Positions 44,393 to 53,339 of a DNA stretch of 64,000 nt are shown here, one piece after another. Source of the stretch: Desulfosporosinus sp. Sb-LF (GTDB lineage Bacteria > Bacillota > Desulfitobacteriia > Desulfitobacteriales > Desulfitobacteriaceae); NCBI RefSeq assembly GCF_004766055.1, contig NZ_SPQR01000001.1, positions 124,001 through 188,000 of the forward strand, read 5' to 3'. Made by a program: the position numbers and the translations under genes. The notes under the pieces were generated by a model. That model was not told the origin of the DNA. It was given only the letters and a program-made list of their open reading frames with translations, and made no database searches. The number at the start of each line of letters is the position of its first letter. Position 1 is the first letter of the stretch.

Positions 44393-44516
44393 TGTTAGCC
44401 CCCCTTTTCGATAAAATTACTAGTTTGGGCAACTCGTTTCTTAATCCTATGACAAAGAGAGGCCGTGCATAATCAGACACAGCCTCTACCTATTGCTATG
44501 GATGGGCATAGGTAGG

Positions 44517-44792
44517 CTACTCCTCAGAATTGACCCTGTGTTTGCGGAAGAGCCCCACAGATTCAGTTTCTGGTGCCCAAGTTTCGTTGTCATAAGGATT
44601 TTCTGGAGATTCCCAAGGGGATGAAGTTCGTTTGTGGAAAAATTTCCTCATAAGATTACTAGGCGTAGAAATATCAAGTGGTTCAGAAGTATTTTCAAGA
44701 GAATCGTTAGAAGTAATTTTGGATTCAGCTGGGATTGTGTCTAAAAATTGGGTTGAAGTTTTCTTGGAGAATATTGTTTTAAGAAAGTACAT
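44517..44792 (-). CDS. Small hypothetical protein
   Basis: This 91-residue protein has a strong AAGGAGGGG site eight bases before ATG 44792. It is hydrophilic and acidic, with SNLMRKFFHKR in the middle and WESPENPYDNETWAPETESV near the end. No domain or membrane segment is apparent, although the N terminus MYFLKTIF is mildly hydrophobic. A 17-base palindrome lies just upstream and may be its operator. A hairpin (CTACCTAT with ATAGGTAG, about 44487-44513) follows the stop. Confidence 0.55.
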   Translation of the reverse strand: MYFLKTIFSKKTSTQFLDTIPAESKITSNDSLENTSEPLDISTPSNLMRKFFHKRTSSPWESPENPYDNETWAPETESVGLFRKHRVNSEE

Positions 44793-44810
44793 GTAGGACC
44801 CCTCCTTATA

Positions 44811-44827
44811 TTTACATTATATGTAAA
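44811..44827. promoter_or_regulatory. 17-bp palindrome upstream of a small gene
   Basis: TTTACAT-TAT-ATGTAAA is a perfect palindrome 19 bases before the ATG at 44792. On the minus strand it contains TATAAT, so a bound protein would cover the -10 element. Confidence 0.45.
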
Positions 44828-44949
44828 ATATTCTTGAGTGCTACCTTTATTATTAATGGATGTAGCAAGATTATATGGCGCGAAGTTGAAAGAAGGAGTA
44901 AATCCTGTTTTTAGACTCATAGAGAATCTAGTGGGTGTCGAATCTGAAT

Positions 44950-44989
44950 AGCTCCTTCGTTTAAAAAGCGACGAGGGAGTTATTTTTTT
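44950..44989 (+). terminator. Terminator without an upstream gene
   Basis: AGCTCCTTCGT at 44950-44960 pairs with ACGAGGGAGTT at 44971-44981, with two G-U pairs, followed by ATTTTTTT. No gene precedes it on the plus strand, so it may end a short leader or small RNA upstream of the LCP gene. Confidence 0.65.
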
Positions 44990-45073
44990 CTAAAAAAGTT
45001 AGTTAAAACCTAGAATATTTCTGCGGAGATTGTCTGATGCTAAAGAAAAAGTATTTGCAAGGAGTGGGCTCGG

Positions 45074-46174
45074 ATGCAGAAAAAGAAAGATAGCAAAACG
45101 ATTCTCCGGGTCTACAAGGCATACAAAAGACCCATGCTTCTTGGTTTTTTTCTTGGAATCAGCTTAGTTTGCGGTAGTGTCCTTGTGAGTCAAGTAGTGG
45201 GAAATGAAAAACAGGCCATTATTCAAGCCACTAAGCATGGAGGGGGAGATGAGAGACAGGTTGAAGTAGGCGGAGTGACCGGAGTTGAAGGGACAGACCA
45301 GCTCAGAGATGATGGCCAGCAACAAACAAACGGTCAAAACGCTCCGACACCCTCCCCCCCTACTTCTGAGAAGAAGCGGTTTACGGTGCTTTTAATTGGA
45401 GTGGATCGCCGACCTGGTGAAACATCGATCAGCAATACGGATTCGATATTAGTGGCCAATATCAATACTGAAAATGGTAAAGTGGCTCTCTTATCCATTC
45501 CGCGGGATACCCAAGTAACGATTCCCGGGAATGGAACGAACAAAATCAATGCTGCTGCTCGAGTGGGTAAAGGACTCAAAACGACAACAACAATAATTGA
45601 AGGCCTAACCGGTCAAACTTTAGATGGCTATGTTATGACGAACTTTTCCGGTTTTAAAAAAATCATAGATACATTAGGCGGTATAACTGTTACAGTTGAT
45701 AAAGATATGCATTACGTCACTGGAGACAAGACAGACGGGGTGATTAACCTTAATAAAGGAACACAGCGCCTAAATGGAACTCAGGCTTTACAATATGCAA
45801 GATTTCGACAAGATGCCTTAGCAGATATTTCGAGGGCCACCCGGCAGCAGGCTGTTTTGAAAGCAATGGAAAAGGAATTTCTTCAGGTTAAAACCGTGTC
45901 CAGATTGCCATGGCTCATCCCACAAATGTCTCAATCTGTGGAGACTAATCTTTCGGTAGCTCAGTTATGGTCAATGGCGAATATCTTGCTCCATTTTGAA
46001 AAGCCTGAAATATATTCCCAAACTTTACCTGGCGATTTCTTAACTGAAAATGACATCAGTTACTGGAAGGTCGATACTCTGAAATCTCGCGCTGTAGTTA
46101 AGCGTTTTTTTGAAGAGGGAAAGACCACTTCCGTATTTTTTAACGGTGATACAAATTTGACGGTGGCAAAATAG
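45074..46174 (+). CDS. LytR-CpsA-Psr (LCP) family phosphotransferase
   Basis: This 366-residue envelope enzyme probably attaches teichoic-acid-like or other anionic polymers to peptidoglycan. A basic N terminus and a membrane segment (about 20-42) are followed by a Gly/Gln/Pro linker and the LCP domain (about 102-270). The domain shows LIGVDRRPGE, SNTDSILVANI, LLSIPRDTQVTIPG and LQYARFRQDALADISRATRQ, which hold the conserved Asp and Arg residues. AAGGAGTG precedes ATG 45074. Confidence 0.92.
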   Translation: MQKKKDSKTILRVYKAYKRPMLLGFFLGISLVCGSVLVSQVVGNEKQAIIQATKHGGGDERQVEVGGVTGVEGTDQLRDDGQQQTNGQNAPTPSPPTSEKKRFTVLLIGVDRRPGETSISNTDSILVANINTENGKVALLSIPRDTQVTIPGNGTNKINAAARVGKGLKTTTTIIEGLTGQTLDGYVMTNFSGFKKIIDTLGGITVTVDKDMHYVTGDKTDGVINLNKGTQRLNGTQALQYARFRQDALADISRATRQQAVLKAMEKEFLQVKTVSRLPWLIPQMSQSVETNLSVAQLWSMANILLHFEKPEIYSQTLPGDFLTENDISYWKVDTLKSRAVVKRFFEEGKTTSVFFNGDTNLTVAK

Positions 46175-46296
46175 GATTCCTAAACATTTTGTATTATTCA
46201 CTGCTGAAATAACGCCCGTTGTTTCTCTTGTCATTTTAATCAAACGGTTATATACTATGTAAGGCTATTGTAAGGTGATTTTTGGAGGTTGGACAC

Positions 46297-46638
46297 TTGG
46301 AGAAGTTATTTGAAAAGTTGAAGGAATACTTGCACATGGATACGGAAATTCCCTTTGAGGAGTTTTCGGAGTATTATCGTAATCTAATTGCGGAATTGAA
46401 CCTAACGTTTAACGAGCTTGATAACGAGACTCGGATTAAAGCACTTTATATTTGTTCGATTGTACAGTCCAATGCAGATGCTAGAGCTAAACAAAGTAAA
46501 GCTAATTCTAAAGTATTTAAAAAGATTAGCGCAAAGTGTGCTTTTTGGACCGATGCTATCAAGTTTAATTTAGGTAAAGACGGGATGTCTCCGGAAGAGA
46601 TTGAACACGCAACGGAAGAAATTAACGCCAGCATTTAA
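46297..46638 (+). CDS. Conserved-looking hypothetical protein
   Basis: This protein of about 113 residues starts at TTG 46297, eight bases after GGAGG. An in-frame TTG at 46282 overlaps that site and is less likely. It looks all-helical, acidic at the ends (FEEFSEYYRNLIAELNLTF, SPEEIEHATEEINASI) and basic in the centre (RAKQSKANSKVFKKISAKC). There is no membrane segment or known motif. It is closed by a very strong terminator. I do not recognise it. Confidence 0.6.
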   Translation: MEKLFEKLKEYLHMDTEIPFEEFSEYYRNLIAELNLTFNELDNETRIKALYICSIVQSNADARAKQSKANSKVFKKISAKCAFWTDAIKFNLGKDGMSPEEIEHATEEINASI

Positions 46639-46652
46639 TTCAATAAATTTTC

Positions 46653-46706
46653 AAAAAGACAGAGGATGCATTAAACCCTATGGTTTAATGCATCTTCTGT
46701 CTTTTT
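46653..46706. terminator. Very long terminator hairpin
   Basis: The 25 bases at 46653-46677 (AAAAAGACAGA, then GATGCATTAAACC) pair with 46682-46706 with a single G-U pair and a four-base loop. T and A runs at both ends make it work on either strand. The next 190 bases up to the promoter at 46898 hold nothing I can identify. Confidence 0.85.
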
Positions 46707-46897
46707 GTCTTGTCGGAATTCGAACTTATGTTTTTTCCAGGTTGATTATGAGAACAAATTAATGAGCATTGATGATATAACTGTATGATTGCATTGCATC
46801 AAGATGGGTTGAAGTTAAATTATTATCGTTTACAGTCCTTGGGTTCATAAGAAAGCGTGGTTCGGGTCCAACACTTCTTAATATGAAAACCGTGAAG

Positions 46898-46927
46898 TTG
46901 CTGTTAACCTGCATAAGGTGTTATAAT
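46898..46927 (+). promoter_or_regulatory. Probable sigma-A promoter
   Basis: TTGCTG at 46898-46903 and TATAAT at 46922-46927 are 18 bases apart, 47 bases before the start of the nucleotidyltransferase fusion gene. Confidence 0.5.
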
Positions 46928-46973
46928 TTAAAAAAATAAGTTCTTATAAATAAAGAAGTCGAGGATGAAGGAA

Positions 46974-49523
46974 ATGGATATCATTTTGGCTCATCGTCAA
47001 ATCGATTTTGATGCCTTAGCGTCGATGGTGGCTGCCCAAAAGCTTTATCCGAACAGTGTATTGGTCATGGATGGAAAACCCAACGTCTATGTCCAAGATT
47101 TTTTGGCGCTATCCAAGGATCAACTACGGTTTCGTAAAGCTCAAGACATTAACATAGACGAGGTTTCTAGGGCCATTTTGGTAGATACCAATGAATTGCG
47201 TAGAGCGGGAACACTTGGTGATAAGGTGGCTCGAACTCCGGGAATTGAGGTTGAGATCTATGACCACCATCCATATGCTGGAAAACGAAGCCCGGGAATG
47301 GTGATTGAACCGGTTGGGGCATGCGCAACGCTCCTCGTTGAAAAACTAGCAGGGATTGGGTTGCCTTTAAGTAGTTTTGAAGCGACGCTGATTGCTATTG
47401 GAATTTACGATGATACGGGTAGTTTGTTGTTTGATAGCACGACTGTCCGTGATGTTCATGCGGTGGCTTATTTGCTGGATCAAGGCGCTAATTTAGGGGT
47501 GGTTGCCGAATATTTACGCCGACCTCTTGCCGAGGAGCAAAAAGAATTATTGCAACAATTACTTGATCAAGGGCAGACGGAATTCTTTGATGGGCTTCCA
47601 GTGTATCTTTCATATGCTGAGACGGAAGACTATGTCGGTGGGTTGGCTTTATTGGCACATCGAGTCGGCGAACTTGAAACTGCAGGTACCTGGTTTCTAC
47701 TAGTTAAAATGGAAAACAGAGTGTACCTTGTTGGTCGTTCAAGAGGGCGAGGTTTACCTGTTAATGGATTGGTACAGTTGTTTGGTGGAGCAGGCCATGA
47801 AAGAGCTGCTTCGGCTACCATTAAGGATGGTGATCTATCCGTTATTTTGACTCAACTACGTTTAGCAATCAAGAACCGAGCTAAACGGCCCCACCTTGTT
47901 CGAGATATCATGAGTTATCCAGTTAAGACTGTGACCCCAGAGACGCGACTGGGCGAGGTCGAACAAATTTTATTGCGTTACGGGCATACTGGTGTGCCGG
48001 TTACAGAGGACAAGATTTTGGTGGGGATTATTTCTCGGCGTGATGTGGATAAAGCGATAAAACACGGTCTGCAACACGCTCCGGTGAAGGGCTTTATGAC
48101 AACGAAAGTAGCTACGGTGGATGTGGAAGCACCTTGGGATGAAGTGCAACGGCTAATGATTCAACATGATATAGGGCGTCTCCCAGTGGTTGAGGAAGGG
48201 AACGTTGTTGGAATCGTTTCCCGTTCCGATGTTTTGCGTCTTGTGCATGGTGGTACGGTTCCTATAGAAACGCAACTTGTTCGCGAACGAAGTATAGCTA
48301 TGCGCCAGGATATCCTGGACTTGATAGCTTCTTTACCAGAAGACGTGCGTACTATCCTTGAGGCGGTCCGAGATACTGCGGAAGAAGAAGGGTGCTCTGT
48401 CTATCTTGTAGGAGGATTTGTTAGGGATTTACTCCTGTCAGTTCCTACTCAAGATTTGGATTTCGTTGTTGAGGGGAGCGGCGGTAAATTTGCTCGTGCC
48501 TTAACCAAACGTATGCCAGATGGAAAATTGACACTGCACGAAAAATTTGGAACAGCCCAGATCGTTTTCCCGGATGGAAGCCACCTTGATGTAGCTAGTA
48601 CGCGGTGGGAATATTATTCTTTCCCTGGGGCACTTCCACAAGTGGAGGAATCTTGTCTGCGTGACGACTTATTTCGGCGCGATTTCACCATCAATTCTAT
48701 GGCTATTTGTTTGAATTCCAAACGATATGGAGAACTCGTAGATTATTATGGTGGTAGGCGGGATTTGCAGCAGCAAAAAATTCGTTTTTTACATAATATT
48801 AGCTTTATCGATGATCCCACCCGAATGCTTAGGGCTATACGTTTTGAGGAACGTTATAATTTTAATTTGGCAAAAGAAACTCACGAAGCGTTACATACCG
48901 CAATTGAGTCGGGGGTCCTTGTAAAACTCAGCGTTGAGCGGTTTACAGAAGAAATTCTACTTATTATGAAGGAAAAAAACTATCTGGCTATGGGACAGAG
49001 TCTAATCCGTTGCGGCTTGTTTAAAGCGTGGTTTGGTGATGATTATGCCTGGAACTTTAACTTAGACGATGTGCAGGACAGTGTGAATTGGTCGCTAAGC
49101 ACGCGTTGGCTAATTTCTGTTTCCAAAATGGACTCAGAAGTTATTGAGAAAGTTCTAGGACGAGTATGCCTTAATAGATCCCTTCGAGATGAAACCATGA
49201 CTTTTGTGCATTTACGAAAGTCTCTTAAAAATGAAGTGACAGTTAGTGTGATGGACCAATTGCTGATCAAAGTCCCGAAGGGAATCTTGATGGTTTTGGC
49301 ACGAGATGAACAAATTAACACACGAATTACGGAATATCTGGAAGCCAGACAAAAGATTAGAATGTCCATAGATGGAAAGGCTCTTATTCAGATGGGTGTT
49401 AAAGAAGGACCTGAGATTGGGAAAATCCTTGATCAAGTGCGCTTGGCTTGGCTCAATGGTAAAATTCACACTTCTGAAGAAGAGAATGCCATGGTTCGTC
49501 AGTGGGTTACTACCCCGAGTTAG
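46974..49523 (+). CDS. DHH-CBS-CBS-tRNA nucleotidyltransferase fusion
   Basis: This protein of about 849 residues joins three units. The DHH/DHHA1 phosphoesterase part (about 1-305) shows HRQIDFDALASM, VDTNEL, YDHHPY and GGAGHERAASA. Two CBS domains follow (about 310-425, DIMSYPVKTVTPETRLGEVE and GFMTTKVATVD). The class II nucleotidyltransferase (about 455-849) shows YLVGGFVRDLLL and DLDFVVEG and the RNA-binding DDPTRMLRAIRFEERYNF. The last part adds CCA, or only CC or A, to tRNA. The DHH and CBS parts may process RNA ends and sense adenine nucleotides. ATG 46974 has GAGG nine bases upstream; ATG 46965 is an alternative. Confidence 0.92.
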   Translation: MDIILAHRQIDFDALASMVAAQKLYPNSVLVMDGKPNVYVQDFLALSKDQLRFRKAQDINIDEVSRAILVDTNELRRAGTLGDKVARTPGIEVEIYDHHPYAGKRSPGMVIEPVGACATLLVEKLAGIGLPLSSFEATLIAIGIYDDTGSLLFDSTTVRDVHAVAYLLDQGANLGVVAEYLRRPLAEEQKELLQQLLDQGQTEFFDGLPVYLSYAETEDYVGGLALLAHRVGELETAGTWFLLVKMENRVYLVGRSRGRGLPVNGLVQLFGGAGHERAASATIKDGDLSVILTQLRLAIKNRAKRPHLVRDIMSYPVKTVTPETRLGEVEQILLRYGHTGVPVTEDKILVGIISRRDVDKAIKHGLQHAPVKGFMTTKVATVDVEAPWDEVQRLMIQHDIGRLPVVEEGNVVGIVSRSDVLRLVHGGTVPIETQLVRERSIAMRQDILDLIASLPEDVRTILEAVRDTAEEEGCSVYLVGGFVRDLLLSVPTQDLDFVVEGSGGKFARALTKRMPDGKLTLHEKFGTAQIVFPDGSHLDVASTRWEYYSFPGALPQVEESCLRDDLFRRDFTINSMAICLNSKRYGELVDYYGGRRDLQQQKIRFLHNISFIDDPTRMLRAIRFEERYNFNLAKETHEALHTAIESGVLVKLSVERFTEEILLIMKEKNYLAMGQSLIRCGLFKAWFGDDYAWNFNLDDVQDSVNWSLSTRWLISVSKMDSEVIEKVLGRVCLNRSLRDETMTFVHLRKSLKNEVTVSVMDQLLIKVPKGILMVLARDEQINTRITEYLEARQKIRMSIDGKALIQMGVKEGPEIGKILDQVRLAWLNGKIHTSEEENAMVRQWVTTPS

Positions 49524-49537
49524 AAGGAGGAAAGTTC

Positions 49538-50203
49538 TTGTTTGGTTTTGATATAACAACTCTTATCGCTAATATTCCTGCCTTAATGATTGGTTTTGCC
49601 TTTCATGAGTTCGCTCATGGTTGGGTCGCTGACCGTTTAGGAGACCCAACGCCACGTAGTCAAGGGCGCTTGACTTTAAACCCTCTTGTGCATCTAGATC
49701 TTTTTGGAACACTCATGGCTCTTTTATACCAATTCGGTTGGGCAAAACCTGTGATGACAGACCTTCGATATTATAAAGGGAACAAACTGCGAGGCCGAAT
49801 GCTAGTTGCTTTGGCTGGTCCTATCATGAATTTATTTACAGCGTTTGTGGTATTGTTTTTATGGTATCTAACGATGCATTGGATCCACGGTTCAGAATGG
49901 AGCAGTGTTATTGCGCTTGTGTTCAAATCTATTGTAATCATGAATCTGGGTTTGGGGGTCTTTAATCTTTTGCCTATCCCTCCTCTTGACGGGTTTGCTG
50001 TTCTCGGAGGGATTCTACCCGAACGCTTTGCTCATCGGCTATTTAAGATGGAGCAGTATGGGATGATTATCTTAGTCATTCTTCTCTTTACAGATATTCT
50101 CGGTAGAGTGCTTTTCCCCGCAGTGAATGGAATCGCTTACGCCTACCAGACAACCTTAACCCTGATATTATCTCCTTTTCTCGGTCCAATGTGGCTAACT
50201 TGA
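49538..50203 (+). CDS. Site-2 protease family membrane metalloprotease (M50)
   Basis: This protein of about 221 residues is a multi-pass membrane protease. HEFAH (about residues 22-26) is the zinc-binding HExxH motif and NLLPIPPLDG (about 147-156) supplies the third ligand. TTG 49538 is the likely start, because AAGGAGG lies seven bases upstream and it begins with LFGFDITT. The frame opens at 49502 inside the previous gene. The family (YwhC-like) lacks an extra PDZ domain. The substrate is unknown. It precedes trpS and scpAB as in many Firmicutes. Confidence 0.92.
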   Translation: MFGFDITTLIANIPALMIGFAFHEFAHGWVADRLGDPTPRSQGRLTLNPLVHLDLFGTLMALLYQFGWAKPVMTDLRYYKGNKLRGRMLVALAGPIMNLFTAFVVLFLWYLTMHWIHGSEWSSVIALVFKSIVIMNLGLGVFNLLPIPPLDGFAVLGGILPERFAHRLFKMEQYGMIILVILLFTDILGRVLFPAVNGIAYAYQTTLTLILSPFLGPMWLT

Positions 50204-50254
50204 TCTATACGTTTTTATTATTATAAGACTAAGATGACAATAAGGGGTGTTAGA

Positions 50255-51229
50255 ATGAAAGGAAGAATTTTCAGCGGAATGCGTCCCACGGGGCCATTAC
50301 ATATTGGGCACTTGAGCGTAATTCAGAACTGGGTTGCTTTACAGAATGACTATGAGTGCTATTTTTCCATCGTGGATCTACATGCGTTAACGACGGGTTA
50401 TGAAGATCGATTGGACTATCCTCGTTTAAGGCGTGAAATTGCTTTAGATTGGCTCAGTGTGGGAATTGATCCCAAGAAAAGTGCAGTCTTTTTACAATCT
50501 GAAGTCAAAGAGCACGCTGAACTTCATTTGCTATTTTCTATGTTTACGCCCTTGTCTTGGCTAGAACGTGTTCCTACGTATAAGGATCAAATTCTTCAAT
50601 TAAGCAAACAGGGAAAAGACCTTGGTACATACGGATTCTTAGGGTATCCCCTCTTAATGGCAGCAGATATTTTGCTTTATAAAGCAAGTGTCGTTCCAGT
50701 TGGGGAAGACCAGATCCCGCATGTCGAGCTTTGTCGGGAAGTTGGTCGCCGTTTTAATCATCTTTATGGAATGGTATTCCCTGAACCGAAGGATCTTGTG
50801 GGCAAAGTGCCTCTCTTGCCAGGGGTCGATGGTCGGAAGATGAGTAAAAGTTATAATAATGCCATATCTCTAACCGCTCCCACGGAGGAAATCAAAACAC
50901 GGGTCCAACAAATGGTTACTGATCCGGCCCGGCTTCGTAAGGATGACTTAGGACACCCTGAAGTTTGCGTTGTGTATAAGTTTCATGAAATCTATACCCC
51001 GGAAGTTGCGGAAGTGGAAGAAAATTGCCGCGGAGGAAAAGTAGGGTGTGTCGCCTGTAAAAGGCAACTAGCAGAGAACTTGGAGAAGTTGATCAGCCCG
51101 TTCAGGGAACGGCGTGTCTATTGGGAGGAACCAGGTCGGGTGGAGAAGGTCCTAGAGGAAGGTGCAGAACGTGCTCGGGTAACTGCCGCTGAGACAATGA
51201 AAGAAGTTCGTTGCGTCATGGGGTTGTAA
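50255..51229 (+). CDS. trpS: Tryptophanyl-tRNA synthetase
   Basis: This class I synthetase of about 324 residues charges tRNA-Trp. The signature PLHIGHL (HIGH, about residues 14-20) and GRKMSKSYNN (KMSKS, about 193-202) are intact. SGMRPTGPLHIGHL at the start and VGEDQIPHVELCREV are typical. A cysteine pair (GKVGCVACKRQL, about 265-276) is present as in some bacterial homologues. ATG 50255 was chosen over ATG 50234 because AAGGGGTG lies between them at a normal distance. scpA starts right after the stop. Confidence 0.96.
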   Translation: MKGRIFSGMRPTGPLHIGHLSVIQNWVALQNDYECYFSIVDLHALTTGYEDRLDYPRLRREIALDWLSVGIDPKKSAVFLQSEVKEHAELHLLFSMFTPLSWLERVPTYKDQILQLSKQGKDLGTYGFLGYPLLMAADILLYKASVVPVGEDQIPHVELCREVGRRFNHLYGMVFPEPKDLVGKVPLLPGVDGRKMSKSYNNAISLTAPTEEIKTRVQQMVTDPARLRKDDLGHPEVCVVYKFHEIYTPEVAEVEENCRGGKVGCVACKRQLAENLEKLISPFRERRVYWEEPGRVEKVLEEGAERARVTAAETMKEVRCVMGL

Positions 51230-51997
51230 ATGGACCGTGGAAGAACCGTTTCACAAGTTGAATTACCTGCCTATCAAGGTCCACTAGACTTATTACTAAC
51301 CCTCATTCAACAAGAAAAAGTGGATATTTACGATATCCCAATTGCACGGATTGCTGATCAGTTTGTGGAAGTCGTACGGCAAATGGGGTCCTTGGACATG
51401 GAAGTCACAACAGAATTTCTAGTCCTCGCTGCCCAGTTGCTCTATATTAAGTCAAGGGATCTTTTACCCAAACCCCCGAAACTTGAACAAGACGAGGTCG
51501 GGGAAGAAGATCTTCGGCAAGAGCTGGTTGAACGCCTTATTGCTTATCGGACCTTTAAACAGGCTGCACAGGTGTTAGAAGCCTTGGAAACCTCATCAGG
51601 AAGATCCTATTACCGTGAAGTTGATGTCCAGGGGCTTCTGGTTGATGTCCCGCAAGACGACCCACTTAACGGGGTGTCCTTCGATGATCTTTGGCAAGCG
51701 TTTTCTAGAGTGATAGAACGCGCTGAAAAAGGAGAAGAGATACGGTATGTTGAGCCAGAGGAGATCGCTATTGAGGTGATGCTCGCAGATGTATTGCGCC
51801 GTGTTTTACTTCATCCGAAAGGGATGCATTTCAGTCAGCTCATGAGGATCGGCTCGCGCATGGAAATGGTTGTCTCTTTTCTGGCGTTGCTGGAACTCTT
51901 GAAAATGGGAAAAGTCCGCGCCGAACAGTCGACCTTGCTGAGTGATATCATCTTATTTCCGACGCAAAAAGCTTGGGAATTCACGGAAGAGGAGTAG
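51230..51997 (+). CDS. scpA: Segregation and condensation protein A
   Basis: This 255-residue kleisin bridges the SMC heads with ScpB in the condensin complex. YQGPLDLLLTLIQQEKVDIY (about residues 12-31), then IPIARIADQF and FLVLAAQLLYIKSRDLLP, are the N-terminal hallmarks. The C-terminal winged-helix part is at about 175-250. ATG 51230 follows the trpS stop with no gap. The ribosome-binding site is weak (GGGGTTG), so it is probably coupled to trpS translation. Confidence 0.96.
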   Translation: MDRGRTVSQVELPAYQGPLDLLLTLIQQEKVDIYDIPIARIADQFVEVVRQMGSLDMEVTTEFLVLAAQLLYIKSRDLLPKPPKLEQDEVGEEDLRQELVERLIAYRTFKQAAQVLEALETSSGRSYYREVDVQGLLVDVPQDDPLNGVSFDDLWQAFSRVIERAEKGEEIRYVEPEEIAIEVMLADVLRRVLLHPKGMHFSQLMRIGSRMEMVVSFLALLELLKMGKVRAEQSTLLSDIILFPTQKAWEFTEEE

Positions 51998-52002
51998 ATT
52001 GA

Positions 52003-52542
52003 ATGCTGTTTCGGGAACCGGAAACGGCGGCCTTAGAAGCCTTATTATTTGTAGCAAAGGACCCACTAACGCCTGAGCTGCTTGGGGAGATTCTTGAATT
52101 AGATCCTATGAAGATCGAAGAACTACTTTACGAGCTTCGTGCCCGATATGCTGCAGATGCTTGCGGATTAATGCTCCTTGAAATTAATGGTGGATATAAA
52201 TTGGGCACTAAACCAGAGGTCGCGCGCTATATTGAGATTCTGTATAAACAACCTGCTCAGGCTCTTTCTAATGCGGCCCTTGAAGTGCTTTCTATTATTG
52301 CATATAAACAGCCGGTGACGCGAGGGGAAGTGGACTTTATCAGAGGAGTTCAGTCGGATCGGGCTTTGGCAACGTTGGTAGAAAAGGGTTTAGTAATTGA
52401 AGTAGGTCGTAAGGACGGTCCAGGGCGCCCCATTCTCTACGGAACGACAGAACAGTTTCTGCTGCATTTTGGCTTGCGTTCATTAGAGGATATGCCGAAT
52501 CTTGAAGTGGAAGAACTCCGAGTTTCAACGCTATCCTCGTGA
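52003..52542 (+). CDS. scpB: Segregation and condensation protein B
   Basis: This 179-residue protein has two winged helices and dimerises on ScpA. TAALEALLFVAKDPLTPELL at the start, KPEVARYIEILYKQPAQALS, LEVLSIIAYKQPVTRGEVDF and VEKGLVIEVGRKDGPGRPIL are conserved. AAGAGGAG precedes ATG 52003, five bases after the scpA stop. A terminator follows. Confidence 0.96.
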   Translation: MLFREPETAALEALLFVAKDPLTPELLGEILELDPMKIEELLYELRARYAADACGLMLLEINGGYKLGTKPEVARYIEILYKQPAQALSNAALEVLSIIAYKQPVTRGEVDFIRGVQSDRALATLVEKGLVIEVGRKDGPGRPILYGTTEQFLLHFGLRSLEDMPNLEVEELRVSTLSS

Positions 52543-52578
52543 TATGTGGGTCAAACTAGGGCGTGAGGGTTTGACACT

Positions 52579-52626
52579 AAATAGAGAAAATCCGATGAAT
52601 TATGTTATCGGCTTTTCTCTATTTTC
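52579..52626 (+). terminator. Intrinsic terminator of the trpS-scpAB unit
   Basis: AATAGAGAAAA and CCGAT at 52579-52596 pair with ATCGG and TTTTCTCTATT at 52607-52623, and TT follows. Confidence 0.8.
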
Positions 52627-52739
52627 GAGTTAGCAAAAGGTTTTCGGATCGAAGGAACATAATCAGTACGTCACCCGCATCAGGAATCAGAAGAAATCTT
52701 TGAGAATCAAGATGGTATAATATGAAGGGGGAGAAAGAG

Positions 52740-53117
52740 TTGGGTTTATTTAATGGATTGTTAGGAAATGCGTCTGAGGTAGGTACTAAGGAGATTGAGA
52801 AAGAACTCGAATTGGTCCTAGTGGAAAGTGAACAAGTACATAAGGCATTCAAATTGATCAGAGATCTATTTATTTTCACCGATAGGCGCCTGATATTAGT
52901 TGATAAACAAGGGGTAACAGGTAAAAAAGTCGAGTATCACTCCGTACCTTACAAGAGTATTTCACATTTTAGTATTGAGACTGCCGGTCATTTTGATTTG
53001 GATGCGGAGCTCAAGATATGGATTTCGGGGTCACAGCAACCGATTTCAAAGGAATTTAAAAAGGACAACAACATATACGATGTACAAAGAACTCTTGCGA
53101 AATACGTTGCGAAATAA
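52740..53117 (+). CDS. PH domain-containing protein (bPH type, YvbH-like)
   Basis: This protein of about 125 residues has the bacterial pleckstrin-homology family start GLFNGLLGNASEV and the core FIFTDRRLILVDKQGVTGKK, VEYHSVPYKSISHFSIETAG and DLDAELKIWISG. TTG 52740 was chosen over ATG 52722 because GGGGGAG lies between them and it begins at the family N terminus. The function is unknown, and some relatives are linked to stress. It stands alone between hairpins. Confidence 0.88.
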   Translation: MGLFNGLLGNASEVGTKEIEKELELVLVESEQVHKAFKLIRDLFIFTDRRLILVDKQGVTGKKVEYHSVPYKSISHFSIETAGHFDLDAELKIWISGSQQPISKEFKKDNNIYDVQRTLAKYVAK

Positions 53118-53120
53118 TAA

Positions 53121-53173
53121 TAGGTATTACAAGACAAGGTTGGATAAAATCCAACCTTGTCTTGTAATACCTA
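53121..53173. repeat. Perfect 25-bp inverted repeat with three-base loop
   Basis: TAGGTATTACAAGACAAGG and the six bases after it (53121-53145) are exactly complementary to 53149-53173. The loop is AAA. No T run follows, so it is not a standard terminator, although it lies directly after a gene. Confidence 0.75.
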
Positions 53174-53339
53174 GACTAGTAATCGCATCGGCACCCTAAT
53201 GGGCGGTAATAAACTTAGACCCCCGAGAAGCTGTCTTTGAAGATTATCAATAGATTAAATGCTGATCTCAAAGAATTTATTGAGAGGTTCATTTTTTGTA
53301 CGTCAAAAGGCGATAGTTCCTCGTGGTTTATTGTAACTG

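Noticed and set aside
44148-44480. Overlapping 110-residue minus-strand gene
   Set aside because: The frame at 43991-44392 has a strong ribosome-binding site, a clear tail anchor and a terminator right after its stop. The alternative has none of these.
46715-46760. tRNA fragment
   Set aside because: GGAATTCGAACTT recalls a T-loop, but there is no acceptor stem or other arm around it.
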